Positions 5,040 to 6,177 of a stretch of 6,177 nucleotides of DNA are shown here, piece by piece. The stretch is from Deltaproteobacteria bacterium RBG_13_52_11. Its GTDB lineage: Bacteria; Desulfobacterota; B13-G15; RBG-16-54-18. The position numbers and the translations under genes were made by a program. The stretch's first letter is position 1. Every line of letters begins with the position of its first letter. The stretch lies in NCBI GenBank assembly GCA_001797745.1, contig MGQF01000004.1, positions 1 to 6,177 on the forward strand, given 5' to 3'. The notes below the pieces were generated by a model that made no database searches, had not been told where the DNA came from, and saw only the letters and a list, made by a program, of their open reading frames with translations.

Positions 5040-5900
5040 ATGAAGGCAACCAAGAAATGTCTGGGATTGATCGTCCCGTTGGCGGTAGTGCTGGCAGCAG
5101 GAGTTCTGTTCGCCAAGCCCCCTGCGGGGAAAGTGCTGCCGCCCGTCACCCAGCAAATTGCGAAGTTACTCGCCGACCTTACCATCGTCTCGATTTATAA
5201 CAGTGGCTGCGGGGGCGAGGTGTCTGTCGTGGTCAAAAACCTTGGGCCTAGTCCTCTGCCTGATACGGTCTGGACGGTGCACACGCCCCAGAGCGCCGGC
5301 GTCTACCTCTACAAAAACGGCACCGGGTGGGGCGGGGCCTCTATCTGGAAGTTCGACACAGCCAAAAAACTGAAGAATCCAGGTGGCATGGCGATTTTTA
5401 CCAGCACGTTGAAGGTAACTAAAGCTACCATCAAGGCGGTGGTGGACGCCGGGAATGTAGTGAAAGAAGCAAACGAAGGCAACAACAGCCTTGAGGTGAA
5501 TCTTGCCTGCAGCAGCAGCGGCACATGCTGCCTCGACGGCACCTACGATGGCGTTATGCAGGATACCGCATCCGCTACCTGCCCACACCCCACGACAGAG
5601 AAGTTTATCCTGACGATTTCCAACCTGGGCTGCAGTCACGTCGTCAACGGGGAGGTAAACACAATAAAGGGCGGGGTCCCTACCCATACCTATCACTTTT
5701 CAGGCTCTGGAGGAGGGTTCACAGGCACATGTTGCGTGCTCGATGGGAGTTTGCTTGGGATCGCCGGTACTGACACGGCAAATCAGAACATAAAGTTCAA
5801 GGGCATCCTGTGCGATAAAGACGGCAAGTGGTACTGTTCGGACGGCGTCTATACCAACCCCACTGGTTGCAGTGGAAAGTTCACATTGCAGCAAAAATAG
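5040..5900 (+). CDS. Secreted CARDB protein with cysteine-rich C-terminal domain (paralogue B)
   Basis: This 286-residue protein is a paralogue of the one at 3458 and has the same order of parts. The signal peptide (1-25) ends in the same AGVLFA, now before KPPAGK. A linker about a dozen residues longer (about 31-44) precedes the CARDB domain (about 45-155), which carries VSVVVKNLGPSP (61-72) and the closing VVDAGNVVKEANEGNNSLE (134-152). The unrecognised cysteine-rich domain spans about 157-286. All ten cysteines of paralogue A's mature form are present (57, 157, 163, 164, 181, 198, 231, 232, 258, 277), plus an extra Cys266. The CC pairs (163-164, 231-232) and the motif DGxY at both ends of the domain are also kept. 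AAGGAGG sits 8 bases before the ATG. The close match in a 67-bp block suggests recent duplication or gene conversion. The location is probably periplasmic or extracellular; the function is unknown. Confidence 0.9.
   Translation: MKATKKCLGLIVPLAVVLAAGVLFAKPPAGKVLPPVTQQIAKLLADLTIVSIYNSGCGGEVSVVVKNLGPSPLPDTVWTVHTPQSAGVYLYKNGTGWGGASIWKFDTAKKLKNPGGMAIFTSTLKVTKATIKAVVDAGNVVKEANEGNNSLEVNLACSSSGTCCLDGTYDGVMQDTASATCPHPTTEKFILTISNLGCSHVVNGEVNTIKGGVPTHTYHFSGSGGGFTGTCCVLDGSLLGIAGTDTANQNIKFKGILCDKDGKWYCSDGVYTNPTGCSGKFTLQQK
5290..5356 (+). repeat. 67-bp perfect direct repeat, copy 2 (inside paralogue B)
   Basis: These bases are identical to 3669-3735 at an offset of 1621 and encode residues 85-106 of paralogue B in the same reading frame. 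The first flanking bases (5289 and 5357) differ from copy 1. Confidence 0.95.
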
Positions 5901-5920
5901 GTCGAATGGACCCGGTCTTT

Positions 5921-5951
5921 GTGGGGCCCCGCCTTGTAGACGGGGCCCCAC
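5921..5951. terminator. Bidirectional hairpin between convergent genes
   Basis: GTGGGGCCCCG (5921-5931) and CGGGGCCCCAC (5941-5951) form a perfect 11-bp, GC-rich stem with a 9-base loop. It lies 20 bases after the stop of paralogue B and 4 bases past the stop of the minus-strand gene, so it can serve both. T-rich tracts on either strand are short (TATTTAT on plus; AAAG seen from minus). Confidence 0.7.
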
Positions 5952-5955
5952 CTAT

Positions 5956-6177
5956 TTATGCCCCGAATTTTTCCAGCTTCAAGGCCGAGGCAAGCATCAA
6001 GGGCATCTCGTCGATTGCCAGAAACCTCCCCAAACCCCCTTTCGCACACGCCGCCTCGGTGAATTCCTTGACGTCGTCGATCCTTTCATAGCGGGAACAG
6101 AGCATAAAGGGATTGGGGTGCCAGCTGTGCCCCTTGAGCAGCGCAGGGGTGGAGTGGTCACCCGTCACCGCAATGAC
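5956..6177 (-). CDS. apgM: 2,3-bisphosphoglycerate-independent phosphoglycerate mutase, archaeal type, C-terminal part (5' end outside window)
   Basis: This is the C-terminal 73 codons of a minus-strand gene whose frame stays open to the window edge (reading VIAV before TGDHSTP). The enzyme interconverts 3- and 2-phosphoglycerate in the cytoplasm (glycolysis and gluconeogenesis) and belongs to the alkaline-phosphatase superfamily of metal-dependent enzymes. Family motifs are VTGDHSTP, whose Asp and His are expected metal ligands; GHSWHPNP, with a further metal-binding His; GGLGRF; and the typical terminal KLEKFGA before TAA. A GTG at the 6168 end is internal to the family's conserved motif and is not a start. 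The gene converges on paralogue B with a shared hairpin between them, so it is likely an ordinary metabolic gene flanking the accessory cluster. Confidence 0.92.
   Translation of the reverse strand, partial: VIAVTGDHSTPALLKGHSWHPNPFMLCSRYERIDDVKEFTEAACAKGGLGRFLAIDEMPLMLASALKLEKFGA

Noticed and set aside
5166..5696. 176-residue open frame on the minus strand opposite paralogue B
   Set aside because: It lies wholly antisense to a well-supported gene with signal peptide, CARDB domain and close paralogue. Its translation shows no recognisable motif, and the opposite strand of GC-rich coding DNA often stays open.
5828..6091. 87-residue plus-strand frame across the end of paralogue B and antisense to apgM
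   Set aside because: It crosses a terminator-like hairpin and overlaps conserved motifs of the minus-strand phosphoglycerate mutase; no ribosome binding site or domain is seen.

Overview
The window looks like chromosomal DNA from a diderm (Gram-negative) bacterium. It carries the end of an apolipoprotein N-acyltransferase gene, a predicted lipoprotein and several Sec-exported proteins. The B12-type radical SAM gene and the archaeal-type phosphoglycerate mutase would fit an anaerobic lineage such as Desulfobacterota, but this placement is inference; no rRNA or other strong marker is present.

Layout. Positions 1-774 (+) hold the C-terminal part of lnt, cut by the window edge. It overlaps by 4 bases (ATGA) a complete 460-residue cobalamin-binding radical SAM gene (771-2153), whose last codons contain two competing inverted repeats. 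From 2323 to 5900 there is a run of four same-strand genes for exported proteins, each with its own strong AAGGAG-type ribosome binding site and separated by 150-400 base gaps: a CARDB-like secreted protein (2323-3051); a two-domain CARDB plus cysteine-rich protein (3458-4276); a small DUF3617 lipoprotein (4431-4844); and a second CARDB plus cysteine-rich protein (5040-5900), a clear paralogue of the one at 3458. The gap 3052-3457 is not empty: it holds an intact-looking bacterial Ig-like domain (3038-3259) with no start codon or signal peptide, either a frameshifted C-terminal domain of the gene before it or a gene remnant. A GC-rich perfect hairpin at 5921-5951 separates the cluster from the convergent 3' end of a 2,3-bisphosphoglycerate-independent phosphoglycerate mutase gene (5956-6177, minus strand, partial).

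How the parts relate. Lnt acts in the inner membrane at the last step of lipoprotein maturation, and the DUF3617 protein is a possible client, although lnt serves all lipoproteins and no special link can be claimed. The central block is an accessory-looking set of cell-envelope or secreted beta-rich proteins that appears to have grown by duplication: the two paralogues share all ten cysteines of the shorter mature protein and a 67-base stretch of perfect DNA identity. Their function is unknown. The cysteine-rich C-terminal domain, which I do not recognise, is the most novel item. I see no CRISPR array, tRNA, rRNA, transposase or phage gene.
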